The notes under the pieces are model-generated. The model made no database searches. It saw only the letters and a program-made list of their open reading frames with translations, and was not told the origin of the DNA. A program made the position numbers and the translations under genes. From assembly GCA_964599235.1 (NCBI GenBank), contig CAZRDX010000031.1:139423-203422 (forward strand): DNA of 64,000 nucleotides. Reading direction: 5' to 3'. Source of the DNA: DRPN01 sp964599235 (GTDB lineage: Bacteria > Bacteroidota > Bacteroidia > Bacteroidales > VadinHA17). Positions 43,541 to 53,600 of the stretch are shown in pieces (the stretch's first letter is position 1; each line of letters opens with the position of its first letter).

Positions 43541-44118
43541 GCAAGATCGATTTCCTGATCGTCACCGGCTCGTACATCTTCCGCACGGGGCTGCGTTTCC
43601 TGCTGGAGGAGCTCGACGCGACGGGAAAGATCTTCTTCGCCGAGGAGGGCGATCATGCAGCGAACACCCAGGCCGACATCGTCCTTTTTGACACCCGTCT
43701 GTCCCTGCCTGCCTCCCTGGCACGTCCCGGCAGGGACCGTCCCCTGCTGGTGGGCCTCTCCCACGACGATGAGCCCCCTCCCTCCACTGCACCTTACGAC
43801 CACCTGCTTCTTCTCTCCCTCTCCAAGAGCGAACTCCTTCATCAGCTGCAGAAGATCCTCGAAGAAGCAGGCTTCAACACCGAAGCCGCCGTGCACGAAG
43901 AAAAACTCAGCGAAAGGGAGAAGACCATCCTGCGCTACGTGGCCCTGGGGTTCACCAACAAAGAGATCGCCGAGAAGCTTTTCATCAGCACCCATACCGT
44001 CATCACTCACCGCAAGAACATCACCCGCAAGACCGGGATCCGCACCGTCTCGGGTCTGACCATTTATGCCCTGCTGAACAACCTGATCGAGATGGATGAG
44101 CTCAACGGTGGCGGATGA
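43537..44118 (+). CDS. LuxR-type regulator with degenerate receiver domain
   Basis: The 193-residue DNA-binding protein has a receiver-like N terminus (1-110) and a LuxR/FixJ helix-turn-helix (about 122-185, LSEREKTILRYVALGFTNKEIAEKLFISTHTV). The receiver lacks the acidic metal pair: VTGSYIF stands where VDDHPLF is usual. Asp52 remains at the phosphoacceptor position. It is therefore unlikely to be controlled by ordinary phosphorylation. It overlaps the hemerythrin gene by four bases; a joint sensor-regulator role is likely but unproven. No sensor kinase gene adjoins. Confidence 0.85.
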   Translation: MSKIDFLIVTGSYIFRTGLRFLLEELDATGKIFFAEEGDHAANTQADIVLFDTRLSLPASLARPGRDRPLLVGLSHDDEPPPSTAPYDHLLLLSLSKSELLHQLQKILEEAGFNTEAAVHEEKLSEREKTILRYVALGFTNKEIAEKLFISTHTVITHRKNITRKTGIRTVSGLTIYALLNNLIEMDELNGGG

Positions 44119-47100
44119 TCACAGACGCACCCCCATGAACAGCACATCGTCCACCTGGAAGTGATCTCCTTTCCATTTGAGGAAGTAGTTCTTCACCTCC
44201 TCATACTGTTCCTCCATGCTCAGGTGATGGATCCTTTCGAGCAGCTGCTTGACCCGTTCCACTTTCATCTTCTTCCCTTTCGGTCCGCCAAACTGATCCG
44301 GATACCCGTCGGAGAAAAGATAGAAAGCATCGCCGGGACTCAGATCGTATTCCTGGTCATCGAACACCTTGTCCCCCGTGAACTCTCCACCCACACCACT
44401 GCGATTGCCGCGGATATAGTAAAGTTCGTCGCCGATAAAAAGCACTACCGGCCGCATCGCCGAGGCGAACTTGATGTGATGGGTGGCCGGTGTCACCTCC
44501 ACCACCGTGATGTCCATGCCGTCGTTCGATTTACCGTCGCGATCCTGGTTGAGCGAGTTGACGATCTCCCGGTCGAGAAAACGCAGCAGCTGCGAAGGCG
44601 ATTCATACCGCCCTTGGTTGGTAAGGTCCTTGATGAGCGTTGAACCGATCATCGACATGAAGGCCCCCGGCACACCATGTCCCGTCGAGTCGGCACACAC
44701 CACCAGATAACGCCCATCATCCACAGGCCCCCACCAGTAGAAATCCCCGCTCACAATGTCCCGTGGCAGATAAAAAACAAACGACTCGGGAAAGACCTCC
44801 CGCAGCTTCTTCAACGGAGGCAGGATGTTGCGCTGGATCCGACGGGCATAGTTGATGCTGTCGGTGATCTCCTTGTTCTTGATCTCCAGCTCTTCCTTCT
44901 GGCGGACCACCTCATGGGTGCGCTTGTCCAGCTCCTCCTCCAGATAACGCTCACGCCGGATATGGTTGCGCTCCCGTATCTTCAGGATGATGAAGAAGAT
45001 CACGATCAACAGCAGCACCATCAGGGAAATGAACCACCAGGTCTTCCATATCGGCTTGCGGATAATGATACGCAACGCCACCGGCTGCTGCACCGCATAA
45101 CCCGAACTGTTGTACGCCCGCAACAGGAAAGTATACCGCCCGTCCTCCAGACGAGGATAGTAAGCATACGGCGTGGTGGTCACCTCCGACCATCCCTCAT
45201 CGTAGTTCTCCAGCTTGTACTGGTAAGTCACCTCCCGGGGATCCTGGAAACTGATGCCGATGAAGTCGATGCGCACCCTGTATCTTCCGTACGGCATCAC
45301 GATCTTCTCCCCCGGAGGCACCTTCTTGTCCGAAAAGGTCACCGACAGGATGCTGGTACGAGGCGGGATGGTATCCGACTTCTCCCGCGAGGGATCGAAC
45401 CGGATGAGACCCTGCGTGGTGCCGAACCAGATACGTCCCTGCTCGTCAGTACATACCGCGTTGGCATTGCATTCGGCCGTAATGCCCAGCTTCTCGGTAT
45501 AAGTACGTACCTTCATCTTCTCGGGGAAGATGCGGCTGATGCCCATACTGTGACCCACCCAGATGCTCCCACGAGGATCGGTGGTGATGCTGTAACAATA
45601 ATTCGATACCAGGCCCGACTTGTCGAGATAGTTCAGGATCGTATCCTTTGAGATCTCGATCACGCCGCTGCCGTAGGAGCCGATCCAGAACTCACCCCGC
45701 CTGTCGCGCACCAGGGAGCGCATCTGGGTGCGGGTGATCACATCGGGAAAGAGGTAGACCCGCCGCACCGAATCGTTCTCAATGACGTAAAGCCCGTCAG
45801 ACATCGTGGCCAGCCAGACACGATGCTGCTCATCCACATAGATATCGTTGATGTTGTTATAGGGCAGGCCTTCATTGGTGGAGAACTTGCACAGGAGAGT
45901 CCCCCCGGCATCGAACTTCAGCACCCCGCTGGCCGTACCCGCCCATACCGCTTTTTCGTCCCCTTCCAAAGCATTGATGGTGTTCTCCAGGAGGTTGCCC
46001 GAGTTGAAGGGATGCCTGACCTTCCCCTTTTCGATGCGGTAGATGCCCTGACCCGCCGTACCTGCCCAGATATCTCCCCGGGCATCTATCCACAGGGCAC
46101 TTACCATCCCCTTCAGTCCGCGGGCAGCATCGTAACGCTGCTCCTTCCCGTCGACAAGCGAACGCACCAGCACCCCGCCTTCTCCGCCGGCGACCAGCCG
46201 CCCTTCCGACACCGACAGGGCCGTCACACTCCTGCCCGGCACCGGCGAAGGCATATCATAAAAGAGTACCGACTCCTCCGGGAAAAAGACCAACCCCTCC
46301 CCATAGGTGCCGATCCAGATGTTGTGTTCAAAATCCTCAAAAACACACTGGAGATTGCGGCTTTTCAAACCTTTTTCATTGAGATGTTCCACACTCCCTT
46401 CTCCGTTCATCCGGAACAGACCTTCGCCCATGGTGCTGATCCACATCCTGCCCCGGCTGTCACGGTACAGGTCGGTGATGATCATGCTGCGGAACGAAGC
46501 CAGTGATGCCGGCACAGAGGCTGGTTTCTCGCTTCCCGGATGCCAGACCCACACCCCTTCGCCCCGGGTGCCGATGAAGAGGGTGTCCCCTGAGAGACAG
46601 AAGCTCTGTACACCTATTTCCGGCAATCCCCCGATACGCTGCACCTTTGTCACCGTATCTCCCTGCAGGTCGAGGTGGAGGCGGTAAGCTCCGTCGAAGG
46701 TGCCGATGATCACCTCATCACCGGCCACGGCCAGGGCACTCAGCTGGCTCACCGGCAACACCAACGGTCGCACCTCCCCACTCCGCTGCGGCGAGAGCCG
46801 GAACAGACCCCCCGTCTGGGAAACCACCAGAAGATCGCCCCCCGGCAACGAAGCTATGCCATTCACCCGGCTCGCAGAACGAGAGGTAAGATCGTAAAAA
46901 CGAAACTTCCCCCCCTTCAGTTCACCCACATAACCATTGCTGAACCCGAACCACAAGCCTCCCCCGGGAAGACGGTGGCTCACCGTCACAAAACCCTGCC
47001 CCAACGTGTCCGGCAAGACCGCTTTGCGAAATCGCTGCCCGTCAAAACGCACCAGCTCGGTGCCCGTACCCACCCACAAAAAACCCTGTTCGTCCTCCTG

Positions 47101-47238
47101 AAGGGTGTAAATGAAACTGTTGGGAAGACCTTCGGAAACCCCATACTCCATGAAATGGTACCGCTGTGCCTCCAGCCCCGTCATGCTCCCCAGCCAAAGG
47201 AACACGATGATCACCGGACGCAGATCGAATGCTCTCAT
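44119..47238 (-). CDS. Two-component-regulator propeller protein with SpoIIE phosphatase output
   Basis: The 1039-residue protein has a signal peptide (ending GLEAQ). A periplasmic seven-bladed-type propeller region of Reg_prop repeats (about 30-640, with many units such as DSRGRMWISTMGEG and VDEQHRVWLATMSDG) is followed by a Y_Y_Y domain, one membrane helix (FISLMVLLLIVIFFIILKI), a coiled coil and a cytoplasmic PP2C/SpoIIE phosphatase. That domain has metal motifs IVSGDFYWW, CADSTGHGVPGAFMS and LFSDGYPDQFG. Such proteins dephosphorylate anti-sigma antagonists, but no partner gene lies here. It is the last gene of the leftward T9SS-cargo unit and converges on the LuxR gene with no gap. Confidence 0.9.
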   Translation of the reverse strand: MRAFDLRPVIIVFLWLGSMTGLEAQRYHFMEYGVSEGLPNSFIYTLQEDEQGFLWVGTGTELVRFDGQRFRKAVLPDTLGQGFVTVSHRLPGGGLWFGFSNGYVGELKGGKFRFYDLTSRSASRVNGIASLPGGDLLVVSQTGGLFRLSPQRSGEVRPLVLPVSQLSALAVAGDEVIIGTFDGAYRLHLDLQGDTVTKVQRIGGLPEIGVQSFCLSGDTLFIGTRGEGVWVWHPGSEKPASVPASLASFRSMIITDLYRDSRGRMWISTMGEGLFRMNGEGSVEHLNEKGLKSRNLQCVFEDFEHNIWIGTYGEGLVFFPEESVLFYDMPSPVPGRSVTALSVSEGRLVAGGEGGVLVRSLVDGKEQRYDAARGLKGMVSALWIDARGDIWAGTAGQGIYRIEKGKVRHPFNSGNLLENTINALEGDEKAVWAGTASGVLKFDAGGTLLCKFSTNEGLPYNNINDIYVDEQHRVWLATMSDGLYVIENDSVRRVYLFPDVITRTQMRSLVRDRRGEFWIGSYGSGVIEISKDTILNYLDKSGLVSNYCYSITTDPRGSIWVGHSMGISRIFPEKMKVRTYTEKLGITAECNANAVCTDEQGRIWFGTTQGLIRFDPSREKSDTIPPRTSILSVTFSDKKVPPGEKIVMPYGRYRVRIDFIGISFQDPREVTYQYKLENYDEGWSEVTTTPYAYYPRLEDGRYTFLLRAYNSSGYAVQQPVALRIIIRKPIWKTWWFISLMVLLLIVIFFIILKIRERNHIRRERYLEEELDKRTHEVVRQKEELEIKNKEITDSINYARRIQRNILPPLKKLREVFPESFVFYLPRDIVSGDFYWWGPVDDGRYLVVCADSTGHGVPGAFMSMIGSTLIKDLTNQGRYESPSQLLRFLDREIVNSLNQDRDGKSNDGMDITVVEVTPATHHIKFASAMRPVVLFIGDELYYIRGNRSGVGGEFTGDKVFDDQEYDLSPGDAFYLFSDGYPDQFGGPKGKKMKVERVKQLLERIHHLSMEEQYEEVKNYFLKWKGDHFQVDDVLFMGVRL

Positions 47239-47251
47239 CGGTTATGCCGGA

Positions 47252-48256
47252 TTAACGTTTCTTACGGATGGGCTTCGCCGCCGCACCATACTGGAACTTG
47301 GGCACCCCCCCGATCGGCACCGTATGGAATGGCAACAGCTCACCATACTGGTTCCTCACCGAGATCACCACATTGTTGTTGCGGACCAGCGGATCTTTCC
47401 TCTTAATGAACTGAAAATCAAATGAAGTGTTCTTTTCCTTGTCAACGATCTTGAACTCACTCTCGGCCCATTCATCCTCACCCGACACCTTGTTGAGCTG
47501 GTACAGCCGGGCCACCGTCACCGTACGTATCTCTCCGTCATCATCCCAGTCGAAGTTGGTCTGTTTGATCGAAACCACCCGGTCGTCCACATAAGGATAG
47601 ATATGGGAAATATTGACCGTATCGTTCCACAGCCGGAACCCGTACTCGTAAGTGAAAGCATCTCCCCCCTCAATGGGGACGTTCTTGTCGGGTGATGTGC
47701 TGAGATAGTAGTTGTACAGATTGCCGTCATCGCCATCCACGCCCAGGGCAATGATCTTGAAGATATATCCCCTGAACTCTTCGGCATATTCCCCCTCGGT
47801 AGGGTTGAAGGGGCCGAAGGTGTACCATTTCCGGTCATACTCAGGCGAGAGACCGAAGATCTTCCTGGCCATGAGCGTCCCGTTGCGGAACGTCCCGGAA
47901 GGGTCGATGTCATCGGTCCAGCATCCTTCCCCGCCATAAACGGAAAACTCGGTCTTGGTGTTGAACACACCGTTGAGCTCGTCGATCTCTCCTCCGATAT
48001 CCGGATCGTACACCCGGATGTAAAATGGTCCCTGATAGCTTTTGGGGATGATGAAAAAGAAGATGTTGCAGAAGTCGTCATCCCCCCACGAGGTCTCCGC
48101 CTTGTTGCCGAAGGTCACCAGATGGGGAATGTTCTCCACCTTGGCAGGCACCGGCTGTGCTCCCAGCGAGAGCGACCAGACCAGCAGCAAGCCTGCCACC
48201 GTGAGCCGCCAACACGGAAATCCGGGATGAAACCGCAACAATACGCCCTGAGCCAT
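47252..48256 (-). CDS. Secreted protein of unknown function, T9SS-cargo operon
   Basis: The 334-residue protein has an N-terminal signal region (to about SLGAQPVPA) and a beta-rich domain with no family I recognise. Notable segments are WGDDDFCNIFFFIIPKSYQG and VYDPDIGGEIDELNG, suggesting a C2-like or jelly-roll fold, and a basic end (PIRKKR). It lies 13 bases before the propeller-SpoIIE gene and 98 bases after the PD40-PKD gene. Its place in the operon suggests a role in the same surface system. Confidence 0.65.
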   Translation of the reverse strand: MAQGVLLRFHPGFPCWRLTVAGLLLVWSLSLGAQPVPAKVENIPHLVTFGNKAETSWGDDDFCNIFFFIIPKSYQGPFYIRVYDPDIGGEIDELNGVFNTKTEFSVYGGEGCWTDDIDPSGTFRNGTLMARKIFGLSPEYDRKWYTFGPFNPTEGEYAEEFRGYIFKIIALGVDGDDGNLYNYYLSTSPDKNVPIEGGDAFTYEYGFRLWNDTVNISHIYPYVDDRVVSIKQTNFDWDDDGEIRTVTVARLYQLNKVSGEDEWAESEFKIVDKEKNTSFDFQFIKRKDPLVRNNNVVISVRNQYGELLPFHTVPIGGVPKFQYGAAAKPIRKKR

Positions 48257-48354
48257 ATGATGTACGATAAATGACCGGATGTAAAAATAACGAAAAAATT
48301 ATGAATTGGGATCGTTCCTCCGGCTTTTGCCTCTGGCGTGAGGGGAGGGCGTCA

Positions 48355-49758
48355 TCATTCCCCTTTGTAGACGGCGATCTTCATGTAGACACACTTGTCC
48401 ACCGTATTGCCGGTGTCGGTAAGTCCCCGTACCAGGAGGCGTACGAGGTAGATGCCGGGAGTGTGGAAGGTGGCCTTGATCTCCGCCCCCCGGGCCAGCT
48501 GGCCGTTCCCCAGATCCCAGTAATACTCCTGTGGCTGGAATCCCGGGATGTTCGTCTCCAGACCGCTCAGGGTGATCTCCTGGCCTATGACACAACTGTC
48601 GGGAGCGGTGATGGTGGGATACTGCTGTTCCACCACCTCTACCATGTAAGCCGCCACATCCTCCCTGCGCTTACGGGTGATCCTGTCCACTACGCTCAGC
48701 CGCGCCAGGTACCTGCCCGGACGATCATAACAATGCTCCACCTCATGCCCGAAACCGGTGGTGCCATCCCCGAAATCCCACATGTACTCGATGGGAATGG
48801 TATCCTGCCCGTGACTCTGCGTCTCGTAAAAAAGGAAACAGTTCACCGGCTCTTCCACCGGATGGCACCCTTTCATCTCCGGCAACAAGGAAGTGAAGAT
48901 GTAAATGTTGTCGCGTCCCTGGCGGGAAGAGCTGAAAAGACCGGCATGCATCGTACTGTCGATGATGTAACCGTAATCATCGTCAGGAGAGTTGAACGGA
49001 GCATCCAGCCGCACCGGCGTGATCCAGGCCCCGTCGACGAAAGCTGTGAAATAAATATCCAGTTTGCCCAAACCTCCGGCCCGGTCGGAAGCAAAATAGA
49101 GCCTCCCCGTCTCATGGTAGAAAGGAAAGAGCTCCCGCCCCGCACTGTTGACCTCCTTGCCCAGGTTCTTCGGCACACTCCACTTGTTCCCCTCCCGGTA
49201 GCAGACATACAGATCCGACGCTCCTTCCCCGCCCGGCATGTCCGAAGCGAAGAAAAGCATACGCCCGTCAGGACTGATGGCGGGATGACCCACGTTGTAG
49301 TTCGGATCATTGTAGCCGAACGGCTGCACCGGCCCCCACTGCCCGTTGTTGTACTTCGCCATGAAGATACCCGTAGGATTGGGTGTCTTGCGGTTCTTCT
49401 TGTCCAGCTTCAGGTTGCGGGTGAAATAGAGCACCTTGTTGAGGAAATCGTACGACATCGGCCCCTCGTTGACAAAGGTATTGATGCCTTTCACCCGCAC
49501 GGCCCGCCCGAAATGCACACTGTCACGACGCTCCACGAAGTAGATGTTCGAAGTACGTAGCCCGTCGGTCATGCGGTACTCCCGGAAAACCTCGCTCATC
49601 CGGTCGGAGGAGAAGAGGATGCCCTTCTCAAAGAAAGCAGGAGCATAATCGTTGGCCAGCGCAATGCTGAAAGGTGCCATACGGACCTCCCACAGCGACT
49701 GCCCTCTCACCAGCAGCGACAGCACCAGAAAAATCCCTATGAACGCACTTCTCCTCAC
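48355..49758 (-). CDS. PD40-repeat and PKD-domain exported protein
   Basis: The 467-residue protein has a signal peptide (MRRSAFIGIFLVLSLLVRGQ). A beta-propeller-like region with PD40-type units follows (ISPDGRMLFFASDMPGGEGASDLYV, FYHETGRLYFASDRAGGLGKLDIYF). Two PKD-like domains come last (IEYMWDFGDGTTGFGHEVEHCY, YYWDLGNGQLARGAEIKATFHTPGIYLV). Similar proteins in Bacteroidota go with PorP/SprF genes and type IX secretion. It starts three bases after the PorP/SprF gene stop. Confidence 0.8.
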   Translation of the reverse strand: MRRSAFIGIFLVLSLLVRGQSLWEVRMAPFSIALANDYAPAFFEKGILFSSDRMSEVFREYRMTDGLRTSNIYFVERRDSVHFGRAVRVKGINTFVNEGPMSYDFLNKVLYFTRNLKLDKKNRKTPNPTGIFMAKYNNGQWGPVQPFGYNDPNYNVGHPAISPDGRMLFFASDMPGGEGASDLYVCYREGNKWSVPKNLGKEVNSAGRELFPFYHETGRLYFASDRAGGLGKLDIYFTAFVDGAWITPVRLDAPFNSPDDDYGYIIDSTMHAGLFSSSRQGRDNIYIFTSLLPEMKGCHPVEEPVNCFLFYETQSHGQDTIPIEYMWDFGDGTTGFGHEVEHCYDRPGRYLARLSVVDRITRKRREDVAAYMVEVVEQQYPTITAPDSCVIGQEITLSGLETNIPGFQPQEYYWDLGNGQLARGAEIKATFHTPGIYLVRLLVRGLTDTGNTVDKCVYMKIAVYKGE

Positions 49759-49761
49759 CTG

Positions 49762-50685
49762 TCAGAAATATCTTGGGTTCACAGCCTCGATCACATGCAC
49801 CGGCTCGAAACGTATGTACACTTCATGGGTCCCCCCCAGCATCGAACCATAATCCCCCAGCGAATGATCATACGAATATCCGATCATCAGCTGCGGCGTC
49901 ACTTTCACTTCGATGATCCCCACCACCTGGTCGGCCAGGTTCTCTGCCCCCATACGGTAGGAAGCACCCAGCCAGATCCTGTCTTCCATGAAGAGGAACA
50001 TCGTATTGAGGTCCAGCCGCACATCCCCCGTCGTGCCAAAGTACTGCACCAGCACACCCGGCTTCCATTTCAGCCCCCCCTTGCCGATCAAGGCCCCGGA
50101 TGTCAGCATGTACCGGTAATCCGAAGGAGACAGCGACATCGTGGTGCCATCGCTCGACGAATCCGAAAGGGCATACGTCGCCATCTCAGGGATGGAAAAA
50201 CCCGCATAGAATCGCGGAGCATAATAATACAGCCCAAACCCGAAATTGGGCTCGAAGAGCGAGTTGTTGGTGAACACAGGATCGCCGGGGTCGATCTGCA
50301 GTTTGGTGAAATCCTCCTTTTTCTGGAGGGCCGTGACACGCAGACCCATCGAGAGGACCGACCCTTCCTTCATGTGAATCCGGAAGGCATAGTCGAAAGA
50401 ACCATAGAGCGACTGATAGGCACCGATCTGTTTGTTGCCCAGCACCCCTCCCAGGGCGATGCGGTCGTTCTTCAGGGGCGAATGGACGCTCAGCAGCTGA
50501 TGCGTGGGCGCCCCCGGGAACGACGACCACGTCTTCACATAGCTCCCCGACACGCTGAACACCTCACGGCTGCCGGCATAAGCCGGATTGATCACCAGGC
50601 CGTTCACCATATACTGGCTGTACTGTCCCTCCACGGTAAGGAACAACCCGGCAAAAAACCCTATGACAGCCAGCCATCTTTTCAT
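49762..50685 (-). CDS. PorP/SprF-family outer-membrane protein
   Basis: The 307-residue protein has a signal peptide (ending TVEGQ). The family opening QYSQYMVNGLVINPAYAGSREVFSVSGSYVKTWSSFPGAP is characteristic of PorP/SprF, which anchor or place T9SS-exported adhesins. A barrel-like body and a terminal PRYF follow. Its gene begins directly after the stop of the large adhesin gene (50686), a common pairing. Confidence 0.93.
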   Translation of the reverse strand: MKRWLAVIGFFAGLFLTVEGQYSQYMVNGLVINPAYAGSREVFSVSGSYVKTWSSFPGAPTHQLLSVHSPLKNDRIALGGVLGNKQIGAYQSLYGSFDYAFRIHMKEGSVLSMGLRVTALQKKEDFTKLQIDPGDPVFTNNSLFEPNFGFGLYYYAPRFYAGFSIPEMATYALSDSSSDGTTMSLSPSDYRYMLTSGALIGKGGLKWKPGVLVQYFGTTGDVRLDLNTMFLFMEDRIWLGASYRMGAENLADQVVGIIEVKVTPQLMIGYSYDHSLGDYGSMLGGTHEVYIRFEPVHVIEAVNPRYF

Positions 50686-53600
50686 CTACCGCCTTCTTTT
50701 GATCACAATGTATCCTTTCATCGTCTCCCGAACGTTCCCTTTCATCTCGAGGATGTAGAAATAGGTCCCGTCGGGAAGCGGTTCGTTGTCGTTGTTCACC
50801 CCGCCCCATCCGTCGACGGTAAGCGGATTGTCGGCATGCATGAAGTTGTCGGTACGGAACACCACGGTACCGTTGACGTCGAAGATGGTCAATGTATTCT
50901 CCACATTCTCCGCACCCGGCACCACCATTCTGTCGTTGAGGCCGTCGTGGTTGGGCGAGATGCCGAAATCATATGCGTTGAAATCGGGCACATGCACCAC
51001 CACCTCGTCGCTTTTCACGGGACAGATGCCGTTGCTCACCTCCACGCGGAAGAGGTTCTCTCCCGGCACCAGGCCGTTGGCATGAATGGTCATGCTGTGG
51101 ATGTCGTCGATCACTGCCGGTGAGGTGGTCGACCAGGTGAGGGCACCCACCTGTGGCTCGTTCCACATGGCTGCCAGGGTGATCTCCCTGCTGCCCGGTT
51201 CGAGCGAGGTGTCGGCCGGGGCATGGACATCGCCGGGTTCCTGCCAGAAGATGACGGTTGTCTGATCGGTCACGGTGGGGCACACCCCGTTGCTCACCTG
51301 CCAGCCCAGCTGGTAACTGCCCTCAGCCGTGGCGGTGACGGTAGCCTGTGCATCCGCAGGATCGGAGACGGTCACCCCCACCGGCAGGGTCCACAACGCC
51401 GTGCCAAAAGCAGGAGGCGTTCCCTGCAGCGTAGCCGTCAGGCCGCATACCTCCACATCCGGACCGGCCTCCGCCGACGGCATGCCGTCGGCACGCACCC
51501 TGGCCTGGCCCGTGAGCGAGGCGGGCAGAGCCGCACACCCCCGCATGTCGGTAAGGGAAGCCAGCGTATAGGTATATTGCCTCGACACCACCTCACTCTC
51601 CGGCGTGACGGTCACCGTAGCCGGCGTGGCCGTCATGGCCACGCTCACCGTGCCGCCCAGGCCGTCGTCGAGGACAGCCTGCCAGGGACCGTTGACCCCC
51701 GTCACCGTCACCTCAAGCTCCACCGACGAACCGCTGCACACGGCCGTATCCAGCACCGTCAGCACCGCCGAAGGCAGAGGATAGATATCCACCTGCACCG
51801 GTCCGCTGGTATCCCGGCAAGTATTGAGCGGTCCGCTCAGGACGATGCGGCGGTAGTGCACGATGTTATGCAGCGCCGGTGTCCGGTAATCCTCGCCGCT
51901 GCCGTCGCCCGTGGCAGCACCCCACGTCATGCCATCGGCACTCTCTTCCCACACATAGCGATATGCGCCGTCGCCCCCGGCCGGCGTCGAGCCGTCGAGC
52001 AAGGTGTCGGCCCCGTCACATACCGCCAGGTCGGCAGGAAGAACATTGTTGCTCAAGGCCGGCAGAACGTTCACCGTCACCGTATCGCTCACGGCACTGC
52101 ACATCCCCGAGGTCACCACCCGCCGGAACAACGTGGTGCTGCTGAGCGGGGCAGGCAGGAAATCGGCAGCAAGGCCTCCCGTGGGAAGCCAGGTGGTCCC
52201 GCCGTCGGTGGTCTGCTGCCATTCATAAGCATAACTGCCGTCGCCGCCGTCAATGTTCCCCGACGGCACCAGCCGGTGCAAAGGTACCCCCTCACAGACC
52301 GTCGTATCATGCGCCCCCGAAAGCAGAGAGATACCGTAGCCTGTGATCGCCGGATCAACCGTCACGGTCACCATATGCGACGTGTCGTGGCAAACGTTCG
52401 AAACCACCACCCTCCGGTAACGGGTGGTATCATAAAGCGCTCCGGGCGAATAACCTATGTCGGTATTCGTTCCGGCAGCCGGGACAAAAGAGACGCCGTC
52501 GCTGCTCTCCAGCCATACATAACTGTAAGTATGGTCCCCTCCCGTCGGCGTACTGCCCGTCAACGGCATGGGCACTTCCCCCTCACAAATATGCTGATCG
52601 GAAGCAATGGTGTTATTTCCGATCGCCGGATACTCAGTAAGCACCAACCCGTTGCTGGTATCCGCACAGGTATTGTTGAGTCCCGAATAAACAACACGCC
52701 TGAAATAAACCTCGCCCGGGAAAAGCGGCGAGGCCGTATCAGGCTGATAACTCGACGCGTTGTTGGGACCGTATCCGGGATTCCAGGTCGTACCGTCAGC
52801 CGACTCGATCCAGGCATAGATGTATGTGCCGTCCCCCCCCGAAGGCACGGTGCCCGTCAGCTGGGTGAAGGTCTCACCCTCACAGATGGTCTGGGAGGTA
52901 CCGATGGTGTTGGCCTGGATGAGAGGCAAAACGGTAATGGTGACCGTATCGCTCACGTTCATGCACTTGCCGGAATAAACCCAGCGACGGTAATAAGTCG
53001 TGTCGGTCAGCACAGGCGGCTGATAAGTAGCCTGGTCATGGACACCGTCCGCGGGCGAGAAATGGGTAGCGTCGGTGCTCTGCTCCCACAGATAAGCGTA
53101 AGTACCGTCCCCTCCCTCCGGCACGGGATCGACGGGCTCCAGCCGTGACGGCTGCTGACCGTAACAGATCACCGTATCGAAAGAGAGCCTGTTCTTGGTG
53201 ATCTCCGGCTGCACGATGATCGTCAGTACTTTGCTCACATCCTTGATCGTGGGGGAAGAATTGTCGGTGACGACCCGCCGGAAATAAGTGGTATCGAACA
53301 ACGGGATACCCAGATCGAGATCCCGCTCCGTCTCACCCGAGATGGTGGTCCAGGTGACCTTGTCCGCACTCTGTTCCCAGACATAATCATAGCCCGGGGT
53401 CCCGCCTTTGGGGTCCGATCCAACGAGGGCCGGCATCACCTCTCCCTCGCAGAGGGTATCGTAATATTCTCCTGTTCTGGTGGAAAAGATGGTGTTGAAG
53501 AGAAAACCGGTGAGCTGGAGACGCAGGTTGTTGAGGGTATTCCCGTCGTTGCCGGGGTTTCCGTACGAAAGAGATCCGCAGGCTGTGCCTTCGCTGCCTC

